DNA of 64,000 nt from Ruminococcus flavefaciens ATCC 19208 (GTDB taxonomy: Bacteria > Bacillota > Clostridia > Oscillospirales > Ruminococcaceae), in NCBI RefSeq assembly GCF_000518765.1, contig NZ_KI912489.1, positions 438,652 through 502,651 on the forward strand. The letters run 5' to 3'. Shown here one piece after another: positions 44,521 through 53,535 of this stretch. The notes under the pieces were generated by a model. The model did not search any database. It worked only from the letters and a program-made list of their open reading frames with translations, and was not told the origin of the DNA. The position numbers and the translations under genes are program-made. Position 1 is the first letter of the stretch; the number at the start of each line of letters is the position of its first letter.

Positions 44521-46248
44521 ATGTATAAGACTATTTTTTCAAACATCGGAAAGTACAAAAAACAGGCAATTCTCTCGCCTGTGACCATTATCGGAGAGGT
44601 ACTCATGGAGGTGCTTATCCCTATGGTAATGGCACTGATAATCGACAACGGTGTCAAAAAGGGGGATATCGGCTACGTTGCAAAAATGGGCGGACTCATG
44701 GTGATCATGTCTGTCTGTTCGCTTTTCTTCGGCGCACTTGCGGCAAGATTCAGCGCAGTTGCGGCTATGGGCTTTGCGAAAAATCTCAGGAGCGCACTTT
44801 TTCGAAAGGTGCAGGGCTTTTCCTTTGCAAATGTGGATAAGTTCTCCACAGCTTCACTGACAACAAGACTTACCACAGATGTTACCAATATACAGAATGC
44901 ATTTATGATGTTCATACGTATGGCGTTTCGTTCGCCTATAATGCTCATATGTGCTACCTGTATGGCTGTAAGGCAGAACGCAAAGCTTTCCATTGTATTT
45001 CTTTTTGCAATACCCGTGCTTGCTTTTGCGGTGTTCTTTATTATTTCAAAGGCACATCCGCGCTTCGGAATTATGCTGAAAAAGTACGACGGCATGAACG
45101 GAAAGATACAGGAAAACCTCATCGGTATCCGCGTTGTAAAGGCTTTTGCACGTGAGGAATACGAGAAAAAGAGCTTTGAGGAGAATACCGACAGTGTACG
45201 CCGTGCGCAGTTTGCTGCGGAAAAGCTGGTAATACTCAATATGCCTATCATGCAGCTTGTAATGTACGCAAGTATAACGGCTATACTCTATTTCGGCGGA
45301 CACATGGCAGTTGAAGGAAATATCGGTACAGGTGAGCTTTCAAGCTTTATCATGTATGTCGGACAGATACTTCTTTCACTTATGATGATATCAATGCTCT
45401 TTATCACCTTCGTTATCTCAAGAGCATCGCTCCAGCGTATATATGAGGTGCTTGCGGAAGAGCCTACCATAAAGGATTCGGAAAACTCAGAGGTATCAGC
45501 TGAGGACGGCTCCATACGCTTTGAGAATGTGAGTTTCAGCTACTACGATGATATGGAAAATCTGGCACTTGAGAACATCGACCTTGATATAAAGTCGGGC
45601 GAAACTATCGGTATTATCGGCGGTACAGGCTCGTCAAAGACCTCGCTGGTACAGCTTATTCCCCGTCTTTATGATACGACAGAGGGAAAAGTCATCGTAG
45701 GCGGTCACGATGTAAAGGATTACGCCCTTGAGACCCTGAGAAATCAGGTTGCTATGGTATTGCAGAAGAACGTTCTCTTCTCGGGCACTATCAAAAACAA
45801 TCTCCGCTGGGGCAATGAGAATGCAACTGATGAGGAGATCATCGAAGCCTGCAAATCAGCCTGTGCTCACGATTTCATAATGGGCTTCCCTGACGGCTAC
45901 GACACCGATCTGGGACAGGGCGGCGTAAATGTTTCGGGCGGACAGAAGCAGAGGCTGTGTATTGCACGTGCGCTTCTGAAAAAGCCTAAGATAATCATTC
46001 TTGACGACTCAACAAGTGCTGTTGATACAGCTACCGACAGCAGTATACGCAAAGCTTTCAGTGAAAAGCTTGCAGACACTACGACTATCATCATAGCTCA
46101 GCGCATATCCTCTGTCATGGACGCTGACCGCATCATCGTAATGGACGGCGGCAGGATAACCGATATCGGTACTCATGATGAGCTTATGCAGTCAAGTGAG
46201 ATATACCGCGAGGTATATGACTCACAGCAGAAAGGAGCTGATGAATAA
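44521..46248 (+). CDS. ABC exporter half, permease-ATPase fusion (first subunit)
   Basis: A 575-residue type I exporter half with six membrane helices (about 15-300) and a C-terminal ATPase. Walker A reads GGTGSSKTSL, with Ser where Gly is usual before the Lys. Signature is VSGGQKQR and Walker B is IIILDDSTSAVD, with Asp in place of the catalytic Glu, so this is likely the degenerate site of a heterodimer. ATG at 44521 fits GAAAGGGG better than ATG at 44515. It overlaps its partner by one base. Substrate may be a drug or peptide. Confidence 0.88.
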   Translation: MYKTIFSNIGKYKKQAILSPVTIIGEVLMEVLIPMVMALIIDNGVKKGDIGYVAKMGGLMVIMSVCSLFFGALAARFSAVAAMGFAKNLRSALFRKVQGFSFANVDKFSTASLTTRLTTDVTNIQNAFMMFIRMAFRSPIMLICATCMAVRQNAKLSIVFLFAIPVLAFAVFFIISKAHPRFGIMLKKYDGMNGKIQENLIGIRVVKAFAREEYEKKSFEENTDSVRRAQFAAEKLVILNMPIMQLVMYASITAILYFGGHMAVEGNIGTGELSSFIMYVGQILLSLMMISMLFITFVISRASLQRIYEVLAEEPTIKDSENSEVSAEDGSIRFENVSFSYYDDMENLALENIDLDIKSGETIGIIGGTGSSKTSLVQLIPRLYDTTEGKVIVGGHDVKDYALETLRNQVAMVLQKNVLFSGTIKNNLRWGNENATDEEIIEACKSACAHDFIMGFPDGYDTDLGQGGVNVSGGQKQRLCIARALLKKPKIIILDDSTSAVDTATDSSIRKAFSEKLADTTTIIIAQRISSVMDADRIIVMDGGRITDIGTHDELMQSSEIYREVYDSQQKGADE

Positions 46249-48140
46249 TGCCTCCTATGAAAGAAATGAAGCCAATGGCTAAGCCTGAAAACACATTTGC
46301 CGCATTGAAGCGCATTTTCAGTTATATGCACGGCTTCCGAATACAGTTCGTATTTGTTGTTGTCGGAATATTTTTCAGTGCCTTTGCGGGAATAGCAGGT
46401 AACTATCTGTTAAAGCCTCTTATCGACAACCTTGAGGACGCTTTCAAGACAGGTCACTGGAAGTACGGTAAATTCATCGGCATACTTACGGTCATGGCCG
46501 TGATATATGCTGTGGGGGCGCTGTCATCGCTGTTTTATCAGCGAATGATGATAAAGATATCAACAACTACTCTCATGCGCATAAGAAACGACCTTTTCTG
46601 CAAAATGGAGATGCTGCCCATACGCTTCTTCGACAAGCACACTCACGGTGAGCTTATGAGCCTTTTCACCAATGATACGGACGCTATCCGCGAGATGCTC
46701 AGCAACAGTATTGCCCAGTTCATCAGCTCCGCCATAACTATAGTCGGCGTATTTGCGGCAATGCTCATATACAGCTGGAGACTTACCATACTTGTTGTGG
46801 CTGTGCTGTTCGTTATAGTCAAGGTCATAGGCTTTGTGGGTTCACGAAGCGGTAAGGGTTTTGCTGCGCAGCAGAGAGCGCTTGGTAAAGTAAACGGCTA
46901 TATTGAGGAAATGATAGACGGACAGAAGGTAGTAAAGGTATTCTGCCACGAGGACAAGGCTGCCGAGGAGTTCGATGTACTCAATGAGGAGCTCTGCAAA
47001 GCGGCTACTCACGCAAATACATTTGCCAATGTCCTTATGCCTATAATGAACAACCTTTCCTACATACACTACGCTATGACTGCTATTGCAGGCGGTATCA
47101 TGGCGGTAAAGGGCATAGGCGGCATGACTGTGGGTACGGTAGTATCCTATCTGCAATTCACACGTTCCTTCTCACACCCGATAACACAGGTGTCTCAGCA
47201 GCTCAATTCCGTGCTCACAGCTCTTGCAGGTGCTGAGCGTATCTTCCGCGTCATAGACGAAGAGCCTGAGACAGATGAAGGATATGTTACACTTGTAAAT
47301 GCAGATATCGCCGCTGACGGCACTATAACCGAGACTGACAAGCGTACAGGCAGATGGGCGTGGAAGCACCCTCACAAGGCTGACGGTACTGTGACATATA
47401 AGGAAGTCCGCGGAAATGTGGAGTTTGACGATGTGGTGTTCGGATATGAGCCCAATAAGACGGTACTCAACGGTATTTCCCTCTATGCAAAGCCCGGACA
47501 GAAAATAGCTTTTGTAGGCTCTACGGGAGCAGGAAAGACTACCATAATCAACCTTATAAACCGATTTTACGATGTGCCTGAGGGCAAGATACGCTACGAC
47601 GGCATCAACATCAACAAGATAAAGAAGGACGATCTGCGCCGTTCACAGTCAATAGTTTTGCAGGATACACACCTTTTCACAGGCACGGTCATGGAGAATA
47701 TCCGCTACGGAAAGCTTGATGCTACCGATGAGGAGGTATATGCAGCTGCCAAGCTGGCTAATGCCGACAGCTTCATACATCATCTTGAAAACGGCTATGA
47801 TACTATGCTCACAGCCGACGGTGCAAACCTTTCACAGGGACAGAGACAGCTCCTTGCTATCGCCCGTGCCGCAGTTGCAGACCCACCCGTGCTTATCCTC
47901 GACGAAGCTACAAGCTCTATCGACACACGTACAGAGGCTCTTATCGAAAAGGGTATGGACTCTCTCATGGAGGGAAGAACGGTATTCGTTATCGCTCACA
48001 GACTGTCCACAGTACGCAATTCTCATGCTATAATGGTCCTCGAACACGGTAAGATAATCGAGCGCGGAAACCATAACGAGCTTATTGCTCAGCACGGAAA
48101 GTATTACCAGCTCTATACGGGAATGTTCGAGCTGTCGTAA
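46248..48140 (+). CDS. ABC exporter half, permease-ATPase fusion (second subunit)
   Basis: A 630-residue exporter half with six membrane helices and an ATPase: Walker A GSTGAGKTT, signature LSQGQRQL, and Walker B VLILDEATSSID with the catalytic Glu. About 45 extra residues (near 340-390, rich in TDKRTGRWAWKHPHK) lie between the membrane domain and the ATPase. With the preceding gene it should form a BmrCD/TM287-288-type heterodimer. Two adjacent CPBP genes could point to peptide handling, which is inference. Confidence 0.9.
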   Translation: MPPMKEMKPMAKPENTFAALKRIFSYMHGFRIQFVFVVVGIFFSAFAGIAGNYLLKPLIDNLEDAFKTGHWKYGKFIGILTVMAVIYAVGALSSLFYQRMMIKISTTTLMRIRNDLFCKMEMLPIRFFDKHTHGELMSLFTNDTDAIREMLSNSIAQFISSAITIVGVFAAMLIYSWRLTILVVAVLFVIVKVIGFVGSRSGKGFAAQQRALGKVNGYIEEMIDGQKVVKVFCHEDKAAEEFDVLNEELCKAATHANTFANVLMPIMNNLSYIHYAMTAIAGGIMAVKGIGGMTVGTVVSYLQFTRSFSHPITQVSQQLNSVLTALAGAERIFRVIDEEPETDEGYVTLVNADIAADGTITETDKRTGRWAWKHPHKADGTVTYKEVRGNVEFDDVVFGYEPNKTVLNGISLYAKPGQKIAFVGSTGAGKTTIINLINRFYDVPEGKIRYDGININKIKKDDLRRSQSIVLQDTHLFTGTVMENIRYGKLDATDEEVYAAAKLANADSFIHHLENGYDTMLTADGANLSQGQRQLLAIARAAVADPPVLILDEATSSIDTRTEALIEKGMDSLMEGRTVFVIAHRLSTVRNSHAIMVLEHGKIIERGNHNELIAQHGKYYQLYTGMFELS

Positions 48141-48164
48141 GTTATTTTACACAATTCATTTTTT

Positions 48165-48210
48165 TGCCGCAGAAAAAAGTTTGTTTATTAAGCAGCTTGA
48201 TTCTGCGGCA
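48165..48210. repeat. Inverted repeat downstream of the ABC operon
   Basis: TGCCGCAGAA (48165-48174) is repeated in inverse as TTCTGCGGCA (48201-48210) across 26 bases. The right arm overlaps the -35 region of the promoter at 48197-48225. It may end the ABC transcript or serve as a regulator site. Confidence 0.5.
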
Positions 48211-48225
48211 TTTATCGTGTATTAT
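48197..48225 (+). promoter_or_regulatory. Promoter for the lipoprotein gene
   Basis: TTGATT (48197-48202), 17 bases, TATTAT (48220-48225), about 50 bases upstream of the start. Confidence 0.6.
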
Positions 48226-48275
48226 TAATATAGTGTTTTTGGAAAAACTATATGATTTCAGAAAGAGGACAGGAT

Positions 48276-49007
48276 ATGAAGATCAGAAAAATATTCGCAG
48301 TTATCGCTGCCACAGCTATGATCTGTGGAGCAGCTGCTTCATGCAATGAAAAGGTAAAGACCAGCAAAGAGGTCGAAAATAATATAAACAAGGCTGCTGC
48401 CCCCTCCGACCTTTCGGGAGTTGATTTCGAGGATACCGTTACAGCAGGTACAGGCGATGCTTACCTTGCTATAGCTGATAAGGATTTCAGAATGCAGTAT
48501 CTCGGCGGAAACGATGAAAACAATCAGCTCACCTTTGATGCGGGAGTAGTACATATAGACGGCAACGGAGACTATAAAGTAAGCGTAAATGCAGATACAA
48601 AGGGCTTCAGATACAGAGCTACAGGCGATCCCGATAAAGAGTACAAGCCAAACGGACTGGAATATGCTGCCGTTATAATAGAAGACGGCGAGACAGCTGT
48701 CCCGAATGCGGTAATTACGATAAATAAGGTAAAGGTGGACGGAAAGGACATTGACCTTAAAAAGAAGAGCTTTACTTATACAGATTCAGGCAAGCTCCGT
48801 TCAAATATCTTCAATGAATGGATAAGCGATGACGGTCTCCCTGATGATTCAAGATGTGAAAAGGGCGCACTTTTCAATAATTACGACAGCTCTTCACCTT
48901 CCGATATCAACGACGGAAGCTATTCTGCGCAGCTTGTGGATACAGGCGCATTCAAGGAATGGACTAAAGTCGAAGTAGAGTTCAGTATTTCCGGACTTGA
49001 CAAATAA
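48276..49007 (+). CDS. Lipoprotein of unknown function
   Basis: A 243-residue protein with a lipobox (GAAASC, Cys23). The exported part is rich in acidic and glycine residues and beta-strands (AYLAIADKDFRMQYLGG, HIDGNGDYKVSVN). It may be a small carbohydrate-binding-like beta sandwich, since CBM-like proteins have runs of this type, but no family is recognised. ATG at 48276 follows AGAGGACAGG. The C-terminus (WTKVEVEFSISGLDK) also looks like a final beta-strand. A terminator follows. Confidence 0.65.
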   Translation: MKIRKIFAVIAATAMICGAAASCNEKVKTSKEVENNINKAAAPSDLSGVDFEDTVTAGTGDAYLAIADKDFRMQYLGGNDENNQLTFDAGVVHIDGNGDYKVSVNADTKGFRYRATGDPDKEYKPNGLEYAAVIIEDGETAVPNAVITINKVKVDGKDIDLKKKSFTYTDSGKLRSNIFNEWISDDGLPDDSRCEKGALFNNYDSSSPSDINDGSYSAQLVDTGAFKEWTKVEVEFSISGLDK

Positions 49008-49021
49008 CACATATTTTCCCG

Positions 49022-49055
49022 AAATCCTCACGGTTTTTACCTGAGGATTTTTCTT
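49022..49055 (+). terminator. Terminator of the lipoprotein gene
   Basis: AAATCCTCA pairs with TGAGGATTT, followed by TTCTTTTC. Confidence 0.8.
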
Positions 49056-49188
49056 TTCATTCAGTTTTCTGTCACAGAATGCACATATCGGGGTTATATA
49101 ATAACATCATGGAAAGAGAAAAAGCAGCCTTTAAAAGCTGTATAATTAACAGACATCTTCTATTTTTCATATAAACCACCCTAAAGGG

Positions 49189-49217
49189 AAAGCACTCGTA
49201 TGCGGGTGCTTTTTCTG
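49189..49217 (+). terminator. Orphan terminator in the intergenic gap
   Basis: AAAGCACTCG and CGGGTGCTTT pair around TATG and are followed by TTTCTGTTTT. The lipoprotein gene already has a terminator 140 bases upstream, so this one ends some other transcript. Confidence 0.75.
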
Positions 49218-49243
49218 TTTTAAAAAAATACTTTTAAACATTA

Positions 49244-49272
49244 TTGACAAATAATCAGTAGTGTGATATAAT
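49244..49272 (+). promoter_or_regulatory. Consensus promoter for the YbjN-like gene
   Basis: TTGACA (49244-49249), 17 bases, TATAAT (49267-49272), 50 bases upstream of the start codon. Confidence 0.88.
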
Positions 49273-49321
49273 GAAATTACAGCAAAATCACTGAAAACAA
49301 CCATAAATGGAGGAAAAAACA

Positions 49322-49771
49322 ATGGATAATAATAAAACATCTAAAGTAGTTGCAGATTTTTGTGAGATACTCAAGGAAAGAAACGTTCCTTTTGAGGTAA
49401 ACGATCATGACTCAAATATGCTGAGATTCCGCACAAAGCTGCCGAATATTGACAATGTGGCACCGCTTGTGTTCATTCATGTAAACGGCGACACAAATGC
49501 TCTTTCACTTGCACTTAGTCAGATGGCACGTTTCGGCGAGATAAATCTTGATGTATGCAAGGCTATAAATGAGTTCAATTCAGACCCTGAGTGTTTTGGC
49601 TGCAAGATGTTCATAGACGAGCGCGGAGAGCTTATCGTTCTTGTAAATGCTGTAGTTACAGGAGATGCTCCTGCCAAGCTTGTAGAGGATTATCTTAACA
49701 TATCTATCCTCTGCATAGACAAGCATCTCGGAAAAATTCTTGAAATAATTAAGAATAGCGAAAATAATTAA
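49322..49771 (+). CDS. YbjN domain protein
   Basis: A 149-residue cytosolic protein with the YbjN-type (bacterial sensory transduction regulator) fold: VVADFCEILKERNVPFEV, the MLRFRT strand, VNEFNSDPECFGCKMF-like pattern as NEFNSDPECFGCKMFID, and a C-terminal helix EDYLNISI. YbjN domains resemble type III secretion chaperones and may bind other proteins; role here is unknown. ATG at 49322 follows GGAGG. Strong promoter and strong terminator make it a single-gene, probably well-expressed unit. Confidence 0.75.
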   Translation: MDNNKTSKVVADFCEILKERNVPFEVNDHDSNMLRFRTKLPNIDNVAPLVFIHVNGDTNALSLALSQMARFGEINLDVCKAINEFNSDPECFGCKMFIDERGELIVLVNAVVTGDAPAKLVEDYLNISILCIDKHLGKILEIIKNSENN

Positions 49772-49818
49772 TGATATATAGGCAAAAATACGAATTATTT
49801 TTCGGATAAAGCAAAATC

Positions 49819-49866
49819 AAATCTACGTTTTGTATAATATTTATTGTACAAAACGTAGATTTTTCT
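49819..49866 (+). terminator. Terminator of the YbjN-like gene
   Basis: A 16-bp stem (49819-49834 with 49847-49862) around a 12-base AT-rich loop, followed by TTTTCTTG. Confidence 0.88.
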
Positions 49867-49985
49867 TGTGAAATTCGACAGTTTGCATCAAAACCTCTTT
49901 AAATTTATATTTATTTGTGCTAAACTATAATCAACAAAGAGTTTATAGATTATGAGCATGAAAAAATATAAATGGAGGTGTTGGT

Positions 49986-51119
49986 ATGAGAAAGATCAGA
50001 AAAATATATTTGAAGGCAATGGCGGCTTTATTATCATTAGTGATGACTTTAGGCTTTATGTCTTATCGTCCTCAGGTCACTCATGCCGCAGAGGATCAAG
50101 ACCTTAAAGCGATGGCTGATGAGATAATAATCCTTGTTAATGAAGCAAGAGAAAAAGCCGGTTTAAAACCTTTAAGAGCTGTTCCGTATCTGAATGACAA
50201 GGCGCGTGAACGTTCAAGAGAGCTCATATTTGATTTCAGTCATTATCGCCCGGGCACCAGAATATTCTATCTTTCTGACGAAAGAGAATTCGAGCTGGAT
50301 AACGTCAGCGCAGAGAAAGCTGAAGAGATAGCTGCTCGTCTTGACGAAAAATGGTGCTTTGCAACATGGAGCGAGGACATGAAAACCTTCAGAGTCGATG
50401 CGAAGAAAAAAGACGATGTTGAAGGCGTTCTTATAGCCGAAGGTGTGGGATTTTCTTTCAGAGAAACATTATACGGTCTTGAAGACAAGGTAACGGAAAA
50501 TAAGATCGTTGCAACATGGAGCGAGGATAAGAAATCATTCAGCGTTGATAAGAAATACGAAGAAGCTGTCAACAAGCTGCTGAAAAACGAAGCTGTAAAA
50601 TACAGCATGGGTGATCTGTTCATAACAATAATTGATGCAGGGCTTGTTCCTTATTCAAGAGCAGGAGAGAATACAGCAGGCGGTTCTGATAATGCAAAAG
50701 CTACCTTCAAACAGTGGGAAGGTTCACCTGTACACTGGCACGCAATAATGAATCCTGATTATACCCATATCGGCGTTGGAGTATCTTATGAGAAAGACAG
50801 TACATTCAGATATTACTGGGATCAGATCTTTATAACTACAGATAAAGAGTTCGACGATCAGTATATCCCCGAAAGCACAGAGACAGTTCCTGTAGGTTCA
50901 GGCGATGTCAACGGTGATAAGGAGATAAATTCTTTCGATCTTATCACTATAAATAAGTATCTGGGCAAGGAGATCGAGCTTAATGAGCTTCAGAAGGAAA
51001 GTGCGGATCTTCTTCAGGACGGCATGATAACTGCTGCCGATGCGATCGTGCTCAGAAAGTATATCCTCGGCAAATACCGTACAATACCTGTTACGATGGA
51101 TATGTTTTTGAATGGATAG
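49986..51119 (+). CDS. Secreted CAP-domain protein with C-terminal dockerin
   Basis: A 377-residue secreted protein. A signal peptide (1 to about 34) precedes a CAP/SCP domain split by an insert. The first part (about 40-90) has VNEAREKAGLKPL, the residues DKARERSREL and FSHYRPG. The second (about 218-286) has AGENTAGG and VHWHAIMNPDYTHIGVG. The roughly 125-residue insert (91-217) holds two copies of ATWSED-type units near 126-145 and 176-195. A dockerin at about 306-365 has GDVNGDKEINSFDLITI and a second loop LLQDGMITAADA. The protein should attach to a cohesin. GGAGGTG lies upstream of the ATG. Function of CAP domains in bacteria is unclear. Confidence 0.85.
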   Translation: MRKIRKIYLKAMAALLSLVMTLGFMSYRPQVTHAAEDQDLKAMADEIIILVNEAREKAGLKPLRAVPYLNDKARERSRELIFDFSHYRPGTRIFYLSDEREFELDNVSAEKAEEIAARLDEKWCFATWSEDMKTFRVDAKKKDDVEGVLIAEGVGFSFRETLYGLEDKVTENKIVATWSEDKKSFSVDKKYEEAVNKLLKNEAVKYSMGDLFITIIDAGLVPYSRAGENTAGGSDNAKATFKQWEGSPVHWHAIMNPDYTHIGVGVSYEKDSTFRYYWDQIFITTDKEFDDQYIPESTETVPVGSGDVNGDKEINSFDLITINKYLGKEIELNELQKESADLLQDGMITAADAIVLRKYILGKYRTIPVTMDMFLNG

Positions 51120-51155
51120 ATAAAGAAGAGGGAAATATAGAAAAGTGTGTTCATG

Positions 51156-51190
51156 GTAAAAGCAGCTGAGAGATCAGCTGCTTTTACTTT
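51156..51190 (+). terminator. Terminator of the CAP-dockerin gene
   Basis: GTAAAAGCAGCTGA and TCAGCTGCTTTTAC form a 14-bp stem around GAGA, followed by TTTTAC. Confidence 0.85.
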
Positions 51191-51257
51191 TACTGCCGAC
51201 TTGCAGAGAGAAGTAAAAAGTGGTATTATCATTTAGGAAAAAAATATTTTATTTTAC

Positions 51258-51286
51258 TGTAACATTTCATACAGGCAGTGCGAATG
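51258..51286 (+). promoter_or_regulatory. Possible self-regulated ECF sigma promoter
   Basis: TGTAAC (51258-51263) and CGAATG (51281-51286) are 17 bases apart, upstream of the sigma gene. AAC in the -35 and a CG-starting -10 are features of ECF promoters. No sigma-A promoter of comparable quality is near. Confidence 0.4.
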
Positions 51287-51332
51287 TTCTTTATGAAAGG
51301 TCGATCTTACAAATAATCAAGGAGGAATGAGT

Positions 51333-51899
51333 ATGACAAGCTATGAGCTTAAAGCAATGCTTGAGCGATCACCTGCGGAATGCCATAGAGCACTTGTTAA
51401 AGAATACGGAAAATATGTCTACGCGATAGTTTTCAATAAACTCAGGATATGCGGTACAAAGGAAGATATAGAAGAGTGCGTGAGCGATGTATTTGCAGAT
51501 ATATTTTTTAAATATGAATTCGATGAAAACTGTGACCGCGATATAAAGGGTTATATCGCAACAGTTGCAAAGAGGAGTGCAATAGACCGCTTCAGGAGCC
51601 TTACATCAAGAAATAATCATACCGTATATTCAGATGATGACGATATGCAGGAGCTTGTCTCGGACTTCAGCGTTGACGAGCGCGTTGACCGTTCTGAACT
51701 CCGAAGAGTGCTTCTCAACAAGATTGATGAACTTGGCGAGCCTGATTCAACAATACTTATACAAAAATTCTACTATAATCGTAAATCATCGGAAATCGCC
51801 AAGTCAATGTCCATGACAGATGCTTCGGTCAGAACAAGATGCAGCCGCGCAATAGCGAGGCTGAGAACAAAGCTTGCAGAAGCAGGTATATCAAGGTAA
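51333..51899 (+). CDS. ECF-family RNA polymerase sigma factor
   Basis: A 188-residue sigma-70 family protein. Region 2 is DIEECVSDVFADIFFKY with YIATVAKRSAIDRFRS, and region 4 has SEIAKSMSMTDASVRTRCSR, a helix-turn-helix for the -35 element. No region 1 or 3 is present, so it is ECF type. ATG at 51333 has GGAGGA at proper spacing; ATG at 51327 is too close. It lies 13 bases before a membrane protein that is likely its anti-sigma factor. Confidence 0.88.
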   Translation: MTSYELKAMLERSPAECHRALVKEYGKYVYAIVFNKLRICGTKEDIEECVSDVFADIFFKYEFDENCDRDIKGYIATVAKRSAIDRFRSLTSRNNHTVYSDDDDMQELVSDFSVDERVDRSELRRVLLNKIDELGEPDSTILIQKFYYNRKSSEIAKSMSMTDASVRTRCSRAIARLRTKLAEAGISR

Positions 51900-51912
51900 A
51901 GGGGGAGAAGCT

Positions 51913-53403
51913 ATGAAAGATAGAAATATATTCGATATACTCGGAAATGCAGAGGACGATTCTATGGAAAGACTTACTGAAAAATGTCCCGACATAACGG
52001 ATGAACAGATCGAAAAGATCATCGCTATGAGCGAAAAGAAGTATAATGCTAAAAAGAAAGAAATCCTTAAAGACAGAACAGAGAAAGATAATTATATCAA
52101 TATGACAGAAAATGATACTGTGGAAGGTGTTGAACGCGTTCACAGACCCGTATGGCTCACACCTTTGGCTACAGCTGCATCACTTGTACTTGTTGCAGGT
52201 GTGGTTCTTGGAAGCATGGCTATGTTCCGCAAAAACAAAACAGGAAAAATTGATACAGGCGTTATTGAACCTGCTGTTACAGCTACTACAACACAGGTAT
52301 CGGGTACAACTCAGATATCAACAGATAAGAACGGTTCGACTATCACAACTACGGTGACAACGACTTCGCTTTCAAAGACAACAGGTAAAGCTGACGGCAC
52401 AGGTGCAGCAGGCGGTGCTTCGGGAAGCGCTGCTTCTGAAAATGAAGAAATAAAGGCACTGGCAGGTCAGTGGAAGTATCAGGAGTCGCAGTATGATTTT
52501 ATCCCCGGCAGTATAACCGAAAAGGGTACTGTAGTTATAAACGAGGACGGAACATACAGCTACAACGGTACAAATGAAACAGGTACAGTAAAGATCGGCG
52601 TTGAGAAAATGGGCGGATCAAGCCTCAAGACTGTCAGCTTCTATAATGGTTCAAGCTACAGCTTCGGCGGATATTATCAGAACAACGAGTGGATATCTAT
52701 TGGAAACGGCGGTATCTCACGTCTTGTACGCGGTTCAAAGGCTGATACTTCAAAGGACGCTGAATATATCTCATACCAGAATACAGCAAAGAGCCTTATT
52801 GAAAAGTATTATGATACACATTATCAGATCATGTTCAGATTCCCACAGTACAGAAACATGAATGATACCATTACTTTCAATCTTAGAGATCCTAATCTTG
52901 AGGCTGGTATAAGAGATGTAACATATGCACGTATAACAGGAAAAGGTCTTGAACTTAATTCAAAAGCTGACGTTGAAAACTATGCAAGAAAAGTTTACTC
53001 AGATAGTCTGGCAGCAAAAGAGTTGGAATATCTGAACGATGACTACGTAGTAATAAGCGACACGTACAAAAATGGCGATCATATAGATGAGACAGGCGTT
53101 GCACTTGAAGATCTGCTTGCGTTTAAGAACTTTATTTTCTATAAGGGCAATATGTATGTGAATACATCTTCTGTACAGGCAGGCTGGCTTGGATATACAT
53201 CTGCTAATGAGCCTATAATCATAAGTAACGTGACATCAACATCTTTCAGAGCATATGCACCCGGTATTTGGGGTGAGAATAATATGGGCTGCGATATAGT
53301 TGATTTTGTGTTCGAGCCTTCAGTTAATGGCTGGAGAATAAATAATCTTCAACCAGAGAATTACTCTGTATACGGTGAAAACCTTCCCGGTCTTGACAGC
53401 TGA
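51913..53403 (+). CDS. Putative membrane anti-sigma factor with sensor ectodomain
   Basis: A 496-residue protein with a cytoplasmic N-terminal 80 residues (DIFGN-type start, KCPDITDEQIEKI), one membrane helix (81-104), a Thr/Ser-rich linker (about 115-180), and an extracytoplasmic part to residue 496. The first extracytoplasmic segment (about 185-285) has GQWKYQES, TVVINEDGTYSYNG and SFGGYYQNNEWISIG, similar to lipocalin-like beta-barrels. The topology and the position just after a sigma gene fit an anti-sigma factor that senses an outside signal. No ZAS zinc motif (HxxxCxxC) is seen, so the sigma-binding mode differs from the classic one. Confidence 0.65.
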   Translation: MKDRNIFDILGNAEDDSMERLTEKCPDITDEQIEKIIAMSEKKYNAKKKEILKDRTEKDNYINMTENDTVEGVERVHRPVWLTPLATAASLVLVAGVVLGSMAMFRKNKTGKIDTGVIEPAVTATTTQVSGTTQISTDKNGSTITTTVTTTSLSKTTGKADGTGAAGGASGSAASENEEIKALAGQWKYQESQYDFIPGSITEKGTVVINEDGTYSYNGTNETGTVKIGVEKMGGSSLKTVSFYNGSSYSFGGYYQNNEWISIGNGGISRLVRGSKADTSKDAEYISYQNTAKSLIEKYYDTHYQIMFRFPQYRNMNDTITFNLRDPNLEAGIRDVTYARITGKGLELNSKADVENYARKVYSDSLAAKELEYLNDDYVVISDTYKNGDHIDETGVALEDLLAFKNFIFYKGNMYVNTSSVQAGWLGYTSANEPIIISNVTSTSFRAYAPGIWGENNMGCDIVDFVFEPSVNGWRINNLQPENYSVYGENLPGLDS

Positions 53404-53535
53404 TATCAAAAGCCCCGACTTAACCGTGGTACTTGTATAGAAGTTTATATTAATTTATCGGCGGCCCCCATTCTGATGAAAGGGGTTCCACCGAACCTGA
53501 AGCATATTCTTAGGGAAGTATACTATTTACTATGT
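53404..53535 (+). ncRNA. Candidate structured RNA after the anti-sigma gene
   Basis: The bases 53459-53493 fold into a helix with CGG.GG paired to CC.CCG and CCCC paired to GGGG. GGTTC and GAACC (53484-53497) form an alternative hairpin that cannot coexist with it. A terminator at 53536 closes the unit. It could be the 3' part of the sigma/anti-sigma transcript or a separate small RNA. No known RNA family was recognised. Confidence 0.3.
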
